A stretch of 64,000 nucleotides of DNA from Ectocarpus siliculosus (taxonomy: Eukaryota > Sar > Phaeophyceae > Ectocarpales > Ectocarpaceae). Every line of letters starts with the position of its first letter. Positions within the stretch are counted from its first letter, which is position 1. Position numbers and translations under genes: made by a program. The stretch spans positions 93,883 through 157,882 of the forward strand of contig FN648485.1 in assembly GCA_000310025.1 (NCBI GenBank). The letters are read 5' to 3'. Below the pieces are notes generated by a model. The model was not told where the DNA came from, did no database searches, and saw only the letters and a program-made list of their open reading frames with translations. Shown piece by piece: positions 11,621 through 23,284 of the stretch.

Positions 11621-12584
11621 CAACCGCATGTGTAAAACCGTCACCCAGGAAGAAAACCACAAACGCAACAAAAAACAAATGGTGGCGCGCAGCAAGTAGG
11701 ACCCTCTTTCGCTGTTCAACGGGCCGATCCGACGGCGAAACAGACAAGGAACAGTCAAGGCCGAGTCGTGCCGGCCACAGGAGGTGCAAGCTGCTCAAAA
11801 TCGGGGAGGGGTCATGGTTTGTGATTTCCTACCGAACCATACTTGAGGCGCCCCGAGATTTTATATAAACTGTAGCCCGAGATATCATTTATTTTTGACC
11901 GGGTCGGGCCAGGGGTTGGGGATGCGAATGAAAGTTCCACCCACGGACATCGAACGATGAGACTGAAGCTGAAGCTTCAGAATTTTAAACCCTGAACGGC
12001 GAAAAGAAAACCGACATTTGTTTTGTGATGCTTGTTCTATTCGTGCTGTCATCGAAAAAATTCCGTTTCCTTTGCTGAATACACGATTTTGCTCAGCACA
12101 CAACAGGTTGCCTTGGTTTTGCTCACCATAGAGCAGCGGTATATGCGCAACTACCCTAACCCGACACAAAAGACAGCACACTTAGGAAGATCCCGTCGAC
12201 CTGCCCTGCTGTTCATAGCTCTCAGCAACAACAGGCACAGGGTAGAGTGTCGCAACATGGGTCTTGTTTGCGATTTGTTGATTTGTTCAGTTTGCCGGCT
12301 CATTTTTCACGGTTGCGACTCCTGGCTTTGACCACCACTTGTCCAAAGGTGGACGAGCTCAACAATCATAGCGCGGCAGCGGCGCTGACGACCAGTATCA
12401 CATACATGACCAATCCGAAAGAATTAGCGTATCGGAAACCCTGTTGCTCTACTACTGCTACGTGGCGTGCCGCGTATTGGTGTTGATGTGTCCGACCAAA
12501 AAACAGATCGATCATCTAGCCTCGTCTTTAGCAACGGCACTTTGGTGAGGTGGCACACGTCTCTCACATACCTTCTTTGAGCAG
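11621..12584. other. No gene recognised; possible upstream exons of the next gene
   Basis: No confident exon was found. An open stretch around 12,330-12,480 reads ...CPKVDELNNHSAAAALTTS... and could belong to the gene at 12,585-15,938, but I could not find a donor whose phase fits. Confidence 0.4.
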
Positions 12585-15500
12585 CACCCGAGCCCCCAGT
12601 ACCCACGAACCAGCACGGCGCCGGGAGTGAGTATAATTTAGACAGCCGAACCGAAGGAATCAGCGCCTTACAGGTCTTGGCGCTGCTGCCGTACTCGTTG
12701 TACTGTTTCCGTGTAAGCTATGTGTGATTGAAACTCTTCTCCAGCACCAACACGACCAGATGAAGACGAGAGAGCACTCACGCAATATCTCATTTTGGAC
12801 CAAGAACGGAGTGAACGCGGCTTCTGTCGCTTGTCCATGTCGACAATAGACCTGGACGTGAGTCTGGCAGGTCTAGGTAGCGTTCTCAGTGATGTTCCAA
12901 CTATACGCGGTGCGCCTGCCCGACCCTTGTGTCATATTCCCGGATCCGGGAATAAATACAGGAAGCCCCTAACACAAACGATCGCTACTTTCCCTGATCA
13001 GGGGAGCAACGCCCCCATATCTATCCTAAAAAGCATGGAACCGTTTTTGTTCGTTTGTTTTTCGTCGTTAACAGTCACCCAAAGTATGCACGCTCACGGG
13101 GTAAAATTTCAACCCTTGAGCCTTGATTTCGTCCGCGCTCAGTTTGAGTGTATCGGGGCGATATCTAAAATCTGTTTCGATACCTGTGGTTTCTACAACA
13201 CCCTCCACCCAATCATGTCGTCGGCTTTGGCCGTAACCCTAGCATGTACAATCCTCAAGAGGCATACGCGGCACCTGCTGGACAAATATTTGGCATAGCC
13301 TGACATTGCGTAGCTGATGGTTAACCTGAACGGGTCACGAAATACAGGCTGGCAATCTCATATCCCGAGGACGACATGGACTACCTATGAGCAATCTGAC
13401 CCGATGTCAAAGCAGTGTTGGCACGGCAGCGGCACCCCTTCATCGCAACAATAAACGTGGCGTCAAGGACAACTCTGACTAATTACATACGCTAATGACA
13501 ATCCGAGGGCTGTGCCTGATCCATGTACACACGGTGTTGACCTCAACATATACTAACATGTCTCACACTACTGTTGCACAGCTGAAGGAGAGGTTGCGTT
13601 CGATGGAGGACAACAACGACCAGGCTGGCAGCTCGTCCAACGGCGTCAACGAGTCATTCGATTCATCGACGACTGTCGTCGACGAGGGCGACATCTACAC
13701 GGGCGACGGCCACCTCCGAGGTCTGTTCGACGGTAGCTCAGACGGCATGGTGGAAGATTTAACGGGCTCGTCTGAGGCTCCTGAGGCTACACCCCGGACC
13801 GTGCCGACCGGTGTTTGCGACCTTGCAACTGAGAGCGGACAAGGCGACTTCCTAACGGGCCCGTGGCGCTCAACTGCCAGCAGCAGCACCACCACCACCA
13901 CCGGAGGCGATGGAGACGACCGGGGCGGCCACGGCCACAATCCCATGTATTCCGCAGCGAGGCGCACCGGCAACAACCACGAGCTTCATGGCCACTACCG
14001 GGGCACAGGAGCTCCCTTTACGCCACAGCCGATGGGATCCATGGGGCACATGGCCGTTGGATACAACGGCAAGGCCGGGATCATCAACCAGCCACCAACG
14101 GAATTCGACCCGGGTGCCTGCAGCCAACCTTGGGTTTCCCTTGCCGACTACCACGCCATCTGTTCTGCCCAGTGGCCTCATCATCAGCCCGGCGGGGTAC
14201 ACGGACAGCACAGGGGGCAGCTAGGAGCCAACACACCTTACGGGCCCGGTGTATCAGCCTTCCTTCCTTCTGTTGGGGGGTCTTCATTGGACACCCTCCC
14301 ATCCGCTTTGGCACCGTACGGAACGGTTCAGGGCGCGCCTGGCGGAGCTCCCGCGACTGCGCATGGGTCATCGTCCTATTTGGGGGTTGGCCCAGCGATT
14401 CCACTATCTGCTGGTGCAAACGCGGTTGCTGCGTCTGCTGGGGTGGCGGCGGTGGCGCCTCCTGCTGGTCCAGCGATTGCTGTCCCTGCTGCTCCAGCGG
14501 TTGCGCCCCCTGCTGCCCCTGCGGTGGCGCCCCCTGCTGCAGCGGCGGTTGCGCCCCCTGGAAACGCCGCAGTCGCCCAGGGAGTACCAGGTGAGGGTAA
14601 CATGGTCAGGTGCAATACACCCCAGTGCGCGTTCGACTACCCCGTTAACGATCGCGCCGTGTATGTTAGAATTGTTATCCGTTCGGGTTCGAAAGCGTGT
14701 AGACTTTGTGTTTATAAATTGTGTTTTGTCGCCTCCCTCCCCCCGTGCTTCGTTGGGTTGAGGGAAATACACGATTCAGCACCGGTGTGAATAGGAAAGG
14801 CTATCGACACGTGCGCAACTATAATTTCAACCTGCAAACCACAGTGCACCCAGAATACTACCCGATATTCGAAATCCTTCGTCCACCGTGTACTTACGCC
14901 CTCCGAATGGAACCATAATGTTTGCGACCAGACCTAGAACTAGATGCGTTTCGGGAGCAACTGGAGTTGATGCAGTCCCCGTCGGCGACCGTGGGAACCC
15001 TACGCGCGACCATCGCGTCCTTCGAGGCCATGAAGAGCTGCCGCAGGATGAACGGCAAAACCAACCTGACCAACTCCGTCGCCACTCTACCCCTTTACAA
15101 GGCTCCCAATATTCCGATGTAATGTTTCGTTAACCTCATTCGTATGCATCTAGGAAGTGGGTGGATTATGCGATACCACGCGGACTTTATCCCGACCGAA
15201 CTGAACCCAAGGAAACACGCTACAGGCACTACGACAGTAGTTGCAGGTGTCTTACGACGCACTTGTCTCTCGACGCAGCCACATAGACTAGTACACGAAT
15301 CAGACCGAGCTGGCTCTGCGTAGCGAGGGGCGTTCGTCCTGCCGTGCATGAAGGCGTGGTACGTAGTTGCTCAATTCCGAGTCCATCCACAGCCATATAG
15401 ACTATGCTACAAACATAAATCCTGGTCATACACGCACGTGTGCGTCATATTGCACCTGTAAACCCTGCTGTTGGTCCAACCCCCTCATCAGTCAAACCCT

Positions 15501-15938
15501 GGTAACTAATGTAGACTCCGCGTCTGGCATGCATACTAGACTATGTACCTTGAAGGTTTTAGCTCCGTCGACGGAAAACAACGATGCCCGCTATTTCTTG
15601 CTTCCTGGTGAGTTAGCGGGGCTACTGTCCGCTGCCAAGGAAGAAACCCATTATTTAGGCACTGTATGTATGTAGCTCTTATAACATTGATACATCCCTG
15701 GCAACACCAAGCACACGCATGTACACGTCCTGTCTTTTCCACTGAAGTGGGCGCTTGTACGCTCATCCTACTGTACACTGCATTTATTCACTGCATTCAC
15801 AACTTTCCTTCAACAATCACACGACCACGCCCCAATCACCACCCTGTGCTTTCCAGATGGGCTAAGCAGTGCAGGCTGCTGAGCAATGCCGATGCTAACC
15901 AAGAGCTCCGGGAGGCTCGTAAGGCCATCAACATGTAG
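12585..15938 (+). CDS. Multi-exon host-like gene, unknown function
   Basis: Five exons chain with matching splice sites and phases: 12,585-12,626; 12,745-12,857; 13,582-14,590; 14,932-15,118; 15,857-15,938 (stop TAG). Every intron is GT-AG. The second intron has a textbook TACTAAC branch point 24 nt before its acceptor. Together they encode about 477 residues. The first exon has an acceptor on its 5' side and enters in phase 1, so the true start lies upstream and was not found. An alternative shorter product would start at ATG 13,558. The N-terminus contains PTRPDEDERALTQYLILD; exon 3 begins LKERLRSMEDNN (helical), then a Ser/Gly/Thr-rich region, His/Gly-rich segments and an Ala/Pro/Val repeat tract. 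Exons 4-5 encode a charged helical C-terminus ending EARKAINM. No known domain is recognised. Confidence 0.62.
13551..13581 (+). promoter_or_regulatory. Intron branch point and acceptor
   Basis: TACTAAC followed by a short pyrimidine-biased stretch and CACAG at 13,577-13,581 defines the 3' end of the intron 12,858-13,581. Its donor GTGAGTCTGG follows GAC at 12,857, leaving phase 0 on both sides. Confidence 0.6.
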
Positions 15939-16120
15939 GACGTCTACCTTCCCTTTCTCGCTTGGGAGAAATAACCTGGCAGAACCTGCTACACTGCGAA
16001 GCACCCAGTTTCTTCCAGCTCCAGTCTTTTGAGTGGGGACGTGCGCAACGGCTGGGTTCTGCGGTACGGGCGAGGACGTTTTTATCTCGTAGGCCCTTCG
16101 AAGTCGGCTATTGCCTGAGA

Positions 16121-17000
16121 GCACACGCGAGTCTTCTTGTATCTGGTAGGCTGTCGTCCGTATTTCCGTCTCGGTTGCTTATCGTATGGGTCACGCTGCA
16201 ATATGAATTGCGTGTGCAGTACAATCGATAGATCTGTTTGTGCTCGGCTCCGCAGTTCTGCACACTCATTCTTTGTTTGGTCCATTCAGTATGTTTTTTT
16301 GCCTTGGCTTGGTGGTTGAAGTGTGGCTTCCGCACTGCACCAGCGAAGGCGTTTCTTTTCTAGCATACTTCTTCAAGTCGTCGATGGATCGTGTGGGAGT
16401 ACACGCGAGCCTTCCTGCTTTCTGGCAGGATGTCGTTCTTATTTCAGTTTCGATTGCGTGTAGTGTGTGCGACGTCCCTCACGGTCGTTGTGTGATTAGG
16501 TTGCAGTCCAAGCGACGGATCGGGTTGCCCTCTAGTCCGCCGTCCTGCACACCCATTTCTTGTTTTTCATTCCTCGTTTGGTCCTTCCAGTATGTGTTTT
16601 CCCTTGCCTTGATGGTGTACGGGTTGGTTCCACACTGCACCAGCGAAGGCGTTTCTTTTCTAGTATACATTTTCCAAGTCGATGGATCCGGTGGGAGTAC
16701 ACGCGAGGTTTTTGCTTTCTGGTAGACTTTTGTTCGTATTTCCGTCTCGATTGCTTAGCCGTGTGTGTGACGCTGCAATATGAATTGCGTGTCTCGGGTG
16801 CAGTGCAATCGACGGATCTGTTTGCACTCAGGTCCGCAGTTATGCACACTCATCCCTTGTTTGGTCCATTCAGTATGATATTTTGGCTTGGGTTCGTGGT
16901 TGAAGGGTTGATTCAACACTGCACCAGCGAAGGCGTTTCTTTTCCAGTGTACTTTTTCAAGTCGTCGATGGATCGCGTCGGAGTGCACGTCTGCCGGTTC
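16121..17000. repeat. ~290 bp tandem repeat, about three copies
   Basis: ACACGCGAG landmarks at 16,121, 16,401 and 16,699 plus a diverged one near 16,984 give periods of about 280-298 bp. Shared blocks are CTGCACCAGCGAAGGCGTTT, AAGTCGTCGATGGATCG and TTTGGTCCATTCAGTATG. No stable coding frame runs across copies. Confidence 0.85.
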
Positions 17001-18950
17001 CGTCTCGATTGCGTACAGTATTTTGGCTTAAATCCCGGATGGTTGTAGAGCAGTACAAGGGCTTCAACCACGTCACACCCCACTCGTTCGTACGCATGAA
17101 GGGGTCAGTGCCTTTGGCCAGTTGAAACACAACAGGACATGTACTCGGCAAAGTGGGAGGGGGTCAGGAATGGACCTTCGTATTCGTTGTCAGCGGTGTT
17201 TGTTGCTCTACTTTTTTATTTTGGTGATGGTTGCTATTATAGCGTCGAGCGTACCCTTTGATCTGCATGGTCGTTGGGAGACGTGCGAACGTTGGATAGG
17301 AGGGTGTGTTGACATCATGAATCACCGGAAATGCAGGCCACGGGCTGCCCCCGGCGTACCTTTTGTTTGACCCTATGAATGTGAACCGTACCTTTTGTAT
17401 GTTGTGTTCGAAGGATATTCTCCGGTTGAACGTGTGTACCATACGCAGGATGACACCCAAACGTGCCTGTCTGCATGTCGTCTCGCCTATGCTACATCTT
17501 CAACCGGTAGAACGTCTGGACGAAACGGTCGGTGGCCATTCCGTTAGCAACATTCATGTTGTGAATAACCGATTGGTCTCCTCCAAAATAAAGCTTGTTT
17601 GGTTGTTTTGTGCATACGGTACGCTTCCTCAACTACCAAAGCCACTTTGCTAGCATATTTGTGACGAAGCGCGGTACTCTGTTGACCTGATATGCAGGTG
17701 ACTTCAAGTGTGCGGGGATGGCGGATCAATAGGCGTACTTGTCGTCGAAGTGGTGCAGGCCGCCTGTGGCGGGGCTGCGGTGACGCCAACAAGCAAACCC
17801 TTGATACATCTAAGTAAGGGGGGTGGTAACGAAGTCGTTAAGATGTGTGTGTCATTCGCGAATATTATCGCAGCCTTGTTGGAGATTTCGTGGCCGGCAG
17901 TCGGGGATAACCCGTACTACTGTATTTCAGCTCGTTACTATCGACCAGGCACCGTCGTTTGAGTTTCATATTGAAACACTGTGGCCTATTCGCTAAGCCA
18001 AAAAGCACGATATGGAATCATTTTCGCCCAAACACCGATGGCCACGATCTTGTAGCGGTTACCAGAAGTGCAGCACCGCAGTAGACCTGCGTTGGGCAAG
18101 TCAGTTCTTCCGTGCAACGATTTTAGAGCGCCTCGATAGTTGGGTTTTCAAACCGGTTGTAACGACAGAACATCCCCTCCTTCAAAGTTGACTACAAACA
18201 CTTCTTGCTGGGTTCCGCCCACGGTTAGCGCGTTCCTGGCCGGCATCAAGACCTAAGTCCCCCGCGGTTGACAGTTTAAAACTTGCATTCGTAGAAATGG
18301 GTAGTGTCGAGGTGCCCTGTACCCAAGGGTCGTCTGCAGGCGGTTAAGCCTTTGTGCAGTTCCAGATAGAAGTCTGTGTGATGTTCAGACCGAAGTCTGT
18401 GCAGACCGAAGTCTGCTGAGGCAGTGACCGAAGTCGACGATGTTGCTAAATGCCGCTTCTGGGACTTGTACGTTCTTTCTTCTTTCTTCTTGTTCAGTTT
18501 ACTTGTAGAGGAGAGATGCTGAGGGATAGTTGGGGAGTGAGCACGGTGGGGCTCGTTTACCTCGTGATATTTCGCTACCATTACAAGTATCTCATAAACC
18601 ATCAATTCATTCATGACACTGTGTTACGTTCTAGTGTACAATACGTCATTTATCACACCGCATCTACGTATCAAGAAGGTTCCGTCGTTGACAATCTTGT
18701 CCACCGCCACGTAGAGATGGAAAAGTTGCTTGCTATTGCTGAGAGACGATCAGCAAGGGTCTGAGATGAAGTCGGGATCCAACTTCATCTTAGGGGGCAC
18801 ACAGAGTAGAGTTGGGGGTATGGGTACAAGAACGAATACATACCTGTTGACCATCCCACATCCTATGAACAATAGGATGTACCCTATTCATGCTAGCAGC
18901 CACACTCCTCAACAATCTACTGCACGAATTCTCTCAGTCTAGGTATGCAT
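17001..18950. other. No gene or repeat recognised
   Basis: ORFs here (for example 17,363-17,653 and 18,450-18,764) lack domains or coherent splice chains. A small repeated block (GACCGAAGTCTG) occurs near 18,390-18,435. Confidence 0.5.
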
Positions 18951-18959
18951 CATATACGA

Positions 18960-19270
18960 ATTTGGTGTTCCAGAATTTGGAATTCCATGAATTATCCCAT
19001 GGGCGTTCATGAAACATTTCATGGATGTCCATGGGCTTTCATGAAACTTTTCATGAACGTTCATGGATGTTCATGAAAGCTTTCATGAACGTTCATCGAT
19101 GTTCATGAAATGTTTCATGGACGTACATGGGCTTTCATGAAAGCATGTCATGAACGTCCATGAAATTACTCCATGAAATGTTTCATGACAAGGAGTGAAA
19201 TTATTTCATGGATAGTTTCCGTGACAAGTTCCATGGAAGTCCATGAAAGGTTTTATGGAAGTCCACCATG
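18960..19270. repeat. CATG-rich nested palindrome patch
   Basis: Dense repeats of TTCATGAA, CCATGGATG and TTCATGAACGTTCATG make almost the whole ~310 bp self-complementary at short range. Its style matches the CATG-rich satellite at 23,285-25,860 but the units differ. Confidence 0.85.
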
Positions 19271-19559
19271 AAACTTCTCATGAAAAAGTACGAAAATAAA
19301 TGTACAAGCCCCCGTATACACTCTCGAACCTCGAACGCCGTCGATAAAATTACACCCCATACATTTACATCCTCAAACGCAAGCGGACCGACAGAGTGTG
19401 TGGGTCTCTTCGTAGCGCTAGGCATGTATAACCTCCCTGGGGTGAGGCACACAGCGATATTACGCTGCCTCGAATGATCGTAAACATCCATATGATCCTG
19501 TAGAAGGGTCTCGCCGCTTCCAAACAATACTTTTAACATTATTCCCGCGAAATTTGAAA

Positions 19560-20135
19560 AAAAATCGGGGTAGAGAGAGAGTTGAGGAGACGTAGATAAC
19601 TATGGAAGGAACCTCAGACAGAGGCCACCACTGCCACTGCATGGGCTCACACATCACCCGTCGACAGCAGTCTTCCGTGTACGCAGGACTGACTGCTGCT
19701 GGGCAGCCCGCGGACGAGTTCAAGTTTTGTTTGGTGTGGACGAACCTATCATCCATCTTTGAATAACCAGCTGCTTCCCTGGTGTTGTTGTGATAATGTG
19801 CAACACGTGCCCCCCTCGCTTAAGCTAGTAGCAACGGCAACGGGCTACAAAAACAGCCCCCGACGCCTCGTATGTGGGTACTTAGCCGCCCTGGCCTACG
19901 GCAGTGTGTGTGCGTCTCGCTGTCTCTGTTTGAGGAGGGGCTCCATCTGCGTGGCAAGCTCGAAGACCAAACTGCAGATTACAGCAGCAGCACGTTGAAC
20001 TGTGTCGCCTCGTTTGCTTGTTGTGCTGCCGCCAGAAGGCAGCCGCCCATGACAGTCGAACCCGACGCCTACTACAACGCATGCCTTTGGCTGCCCTTTT
20101 TGCGAACAGCGGTCTCATGCGCTGCTGTGCTGTAA
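19560..20135 (+). repeat. Diverged relic of the palindromic element
   Basis: Blocks here match the giant palindrome: GAGGCCACCACTGCCACTGC near 19,621 matches 1,660-1,680 of the left arm. The segment near 20,080-20,130 (CCTTTGGCTG...ACAGCGGTCTCATG) matches the reverse complement of 5,955-6,010 in the right-arm-only segment. Similarity is patchy, so this is an old copy or fragment. Confidence 0.45.
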
Positions 20136-22188
20136 GTCTGTGCTGTAAGTCGGTCGCCCGCCACACACTCTCGCCAGCGTGACCGTCAGCCAATCAGCTA
20201 CCTCCGTTCTACATGATGTCCTACATACGTACGTTTTCGACATGTGATTGGTGGGAGAACGGACATCTCCAAATCTCTACTCCTATGATTAGTTCTTCCG
20301 GACCAACTCCAGAATTGCCCTACAAAATGATATGCAGACGTATCATACACGCATATCATGCCGGGGGGGGGGGGGGCAGGGCAACAGCGAGGGCGGAAGC
20401 AGCGAGGGCGGAAGCCCCGCGAAGCACCCTCACGCCGTTTATGTTCATTTCCCCATGTACACGAGGATACATACGGTGATGGTGAAAGGAGGTACGGGTG
20501 GGCTCATACAACACTCCAACGCTACTACTGCCGGTCCTATTATTTAACTAGTGAAGGCATAAGTTGAGTTGTTCTCGTGCACCTCGCTCTTCCCGCTCGA
20601 GTCGTCCCCCCCGCCCCCCAAATAAAAAGAAGAGAGTTCCATTGCATCGGAGGAGCGATGTCGCGGGAGAGCTTGGTATGTAGAGCATCTAAAATTCTTC
20701 GAGCTCTGCCGGTGCCACCGCTTACGCTTATTATCGCTTGCACATTCACTGTTCGTGTCTTGCTACAGCATAGTAAACGTTAAGCAGACCCACGTTGCAG
20801 AATGAATTGCAATTGCAGCTGTGGGAGATAAACACCATACCTGGCTTGCCCGTCGAAGCGCTTGTGTCATCTCCCCACTCCTCCAACAGCATGAGCTGTA
20901 GACATCGCGGTTTCCGTTTGTCGATGATCGCGGTTACGCACAGACTCCCGTCACCTGGCGATGACTTTTCTAACCTGTCCGTGGTGGTTGATCGAGGAGG
21001 TGCATCTAGGTTATATTCCATCGCCCTTGCGGAGGGTGCCGCCTGTTTCAATATATGCATCGCATGCCTCTATCTTTGGGGCTGTGTGGTGTACGAGTCT
21101 GCTGTTACGTGCTCTTATACTCACGAAAAACACATAAACATACTCACGCTGTCGAGAGTGGAGAGGGATGGGGAGAGGATCCTCCCTGTGCAAAATTCTT
21201 TTGTATACTACTCTCCCCCCAACGGTTTTCCCGCTGCACGTTTGGGGAGCTCTCGACTCCCCCCGCGGGAGGCCAGCTACTGCCTGCGCTTCAAGGTCAC
21301 GCTTGTCCGCGTGTGCTCGCCGTTGTTGAAGAGAGCAGCAGCAGCAAGAACCTCAGGGCAGAAGGGAATAACAAAGCTGGATATGTACACCGCCATACAC
21401 ATATCTAGAGAGAGGGTACCGGCAGGGACACAAGTTACACGGGCGGGTGCGTGTTGCTGCTGGGGGCGTTCACATGTACCAACAGCACCCTATGGACCCT
21501 AGAGTACCCACCTCGCCTTCGTGCAGATTTTATGTCTTATTCTTCGATCACTACATCTGTCGCGCCTTTTTATCATTCTTCCTGTTCTCTTCTCTTCCAT
21601 CCCTACTGCTGCTGCCTGTCCGTCTATTCACTAACAACGTGCTGCGTATGTAAGTGAGTGGTTTCGGGCATGTGTGAGGAGCCGAGGGATAGCCTCCAAC
21701 GTCTACACCAGGTAGGATGACACAAGCATTCCGGCGCGTGTGGGTGTGTGTCACCAAAAGGGCTCGTTCTCTCTCCGACGACGAAAGGATTTCGGTTTGG
21801 TCCTATGGGGGCGCCGTGCTGCTACACACCCTAAAGATACGGCAACGTGTCTGCCTGCCAGGTACCAGCAAAATGCAAGCGCCAATGTAGGGGCTTACGG
21901 CTTACCTGCGCCTGGTAGGAGCGACGGAGAGTTGGAGGTTTTTCGGGCGCTTGTACGTGAGGTGTTCCCAGCTAATGCCATCCGTGTTGCTTGCTTGTCT
22001 TTCCGTTGTTTTCTCGGAATTGATATGCGGTGACGGCTCCGGACCGTTCTTCGACCAAAGTCCGTTCTATAAACCGAAGTCTGATTTATCTGTCGATTGG
22101 TGGTCTTGTTCTTGTGGTAGGCTGCTGATTCCGTACACCTGGGTTCCTTTCCTGAGAAACAGCACTTTCCAATTTCGGCTTTTTTTCA
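20136..22188. other. No gene recognised; contains a G14 run
   Basis: A run of 14 G lies near 20,364-20,377. The longest ORF (20,795-21,502, 235 codons) has no recognisable domain, no repeat copy and no splice partner, so it is not called. A (CAG)n-like tract occurs near 21,335-21,350. Confidence 0.5.
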
Positions 22189-23013
22189 ACCCTGACCACA
22201 TTTTCATCGAGTGCGACCGGAGTTCTTGACGTGCCGCTCCCGTGAAGCGCTCCCATCAACCCTTCGCTGAAGGACTTTCTATTCTGCACGCTCGCTGTTG
22301 ATGGTCGCTCGGTACGCGCCCCCAAAAAAAGCATATCGCATGACATCAAGCATGGAGAAGCCGCAACAGGCCAAACCGCCACGTGGCAGGAAAAAGAGCC
22401 GCTTTTTACCGAAATCGCTCCCTAGGCCACCGATCGAAGCCGGACCGGTCCGGGCGTGCTCTCTGTTCCTTGGTCTCTCCCGGAGTATGTTTTCTGGGCT
22501 GCGTGTACTCTCCATCGACGGGGATAAGCATGCGCGTGGTGCCCGTTGCTGTTGCGAACCGTGAAAAATTGAGAATAGACTGCTTTCTGAGTTTAAGGCC
22601 TGGAAACAAAATTCTACAGACAGCTTGTGCACACGCAGACGACGATTTCGAATGATTGGATTAGTGAGCTCCCGATACAATCTACTCCGGGAGAGACCGA
22701 GGAACAGAGAGCACGCCCGGACCTGTCTGGCTTTGATCGGTGGCCTAGGGAGCGAGGAATCGGTTGCGGTGTCCTCCCCTCTCCGACAAAAAACGGCTCT
22801 TTTTCCTGTCACGTGGCGGTTTGGCCTGTTGCGGCCTCTCCATGCTTGGTGTCATGCGATACGTTCTTTTTTAGGGACGCGTGCCGAGCGACGATCAACA
22901 GCCAGCGTGCAGAATAGAAAATCCTTCAGCGAAGGGTTGATGGGAGCGCTTTACGGGAGCGGCACGTCAAGAACTCCGGTCGCACTCGATGAAAATGTGG
23001 TCAGGGTTGTTGT
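22189..23013. mobile_element. ~825 bp fold-back element
   Basis: The left arm (about 22,189-22,495, starting CAACCCTGACCACATTTTCA) recurs as reverse complement at about 22,690-23,013 (ending TGAAAATGTGGTCAGGGTTG), around a ~195 bp loop. Arms differ by small indels. No ORF with a domain is present. Long terminal inverted repeats with almost no unique interior suggest a non-autonomous fold-back or MITE-type element. I did not find a target duplication. Confidence 0.72.
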
Positions 23014-23284
23014 ACACCCCCCAAGAGTCCGCCTCGGAAATTCGGGTCACGGTAAGAACGGCCTGATTTTTTTCCAGCCGGAATAATGCGATCCCGGAAA
23101 TCAGGTGGGTAGGAAATGGTCTTAGACTCGGAGGGAATTAAGCGCGATAGACACATTTACGCATTTACAGTCCTCATGTATCTTATTCTGAAACTTGTCT
23201 AAAGACGTCGCCGTCCACATGCGATTATCTTACCACATGCTAACAACCATGGTGCACCAGTAAGACGATTCTTTTGTGATCATG
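23014..23284. other. No feature recognised
   Basis: Short unique stretch between the fold-back element and the CATG satellite. Confidence 0.6.

Noticed and set aside
12795-13298. 167-codon plus-strand ORF starting MDQERSERG
   Set aside because: Only the part up to 12,857 fits as an exon; beyond it lies a good donor, and the rest is read-through into an intron.
20795-21502. 235-codon plus-strand ORF
   Set aside because: No domain, no splice partner, no conserved copy, and composition like the surrounding non-coding sequence.
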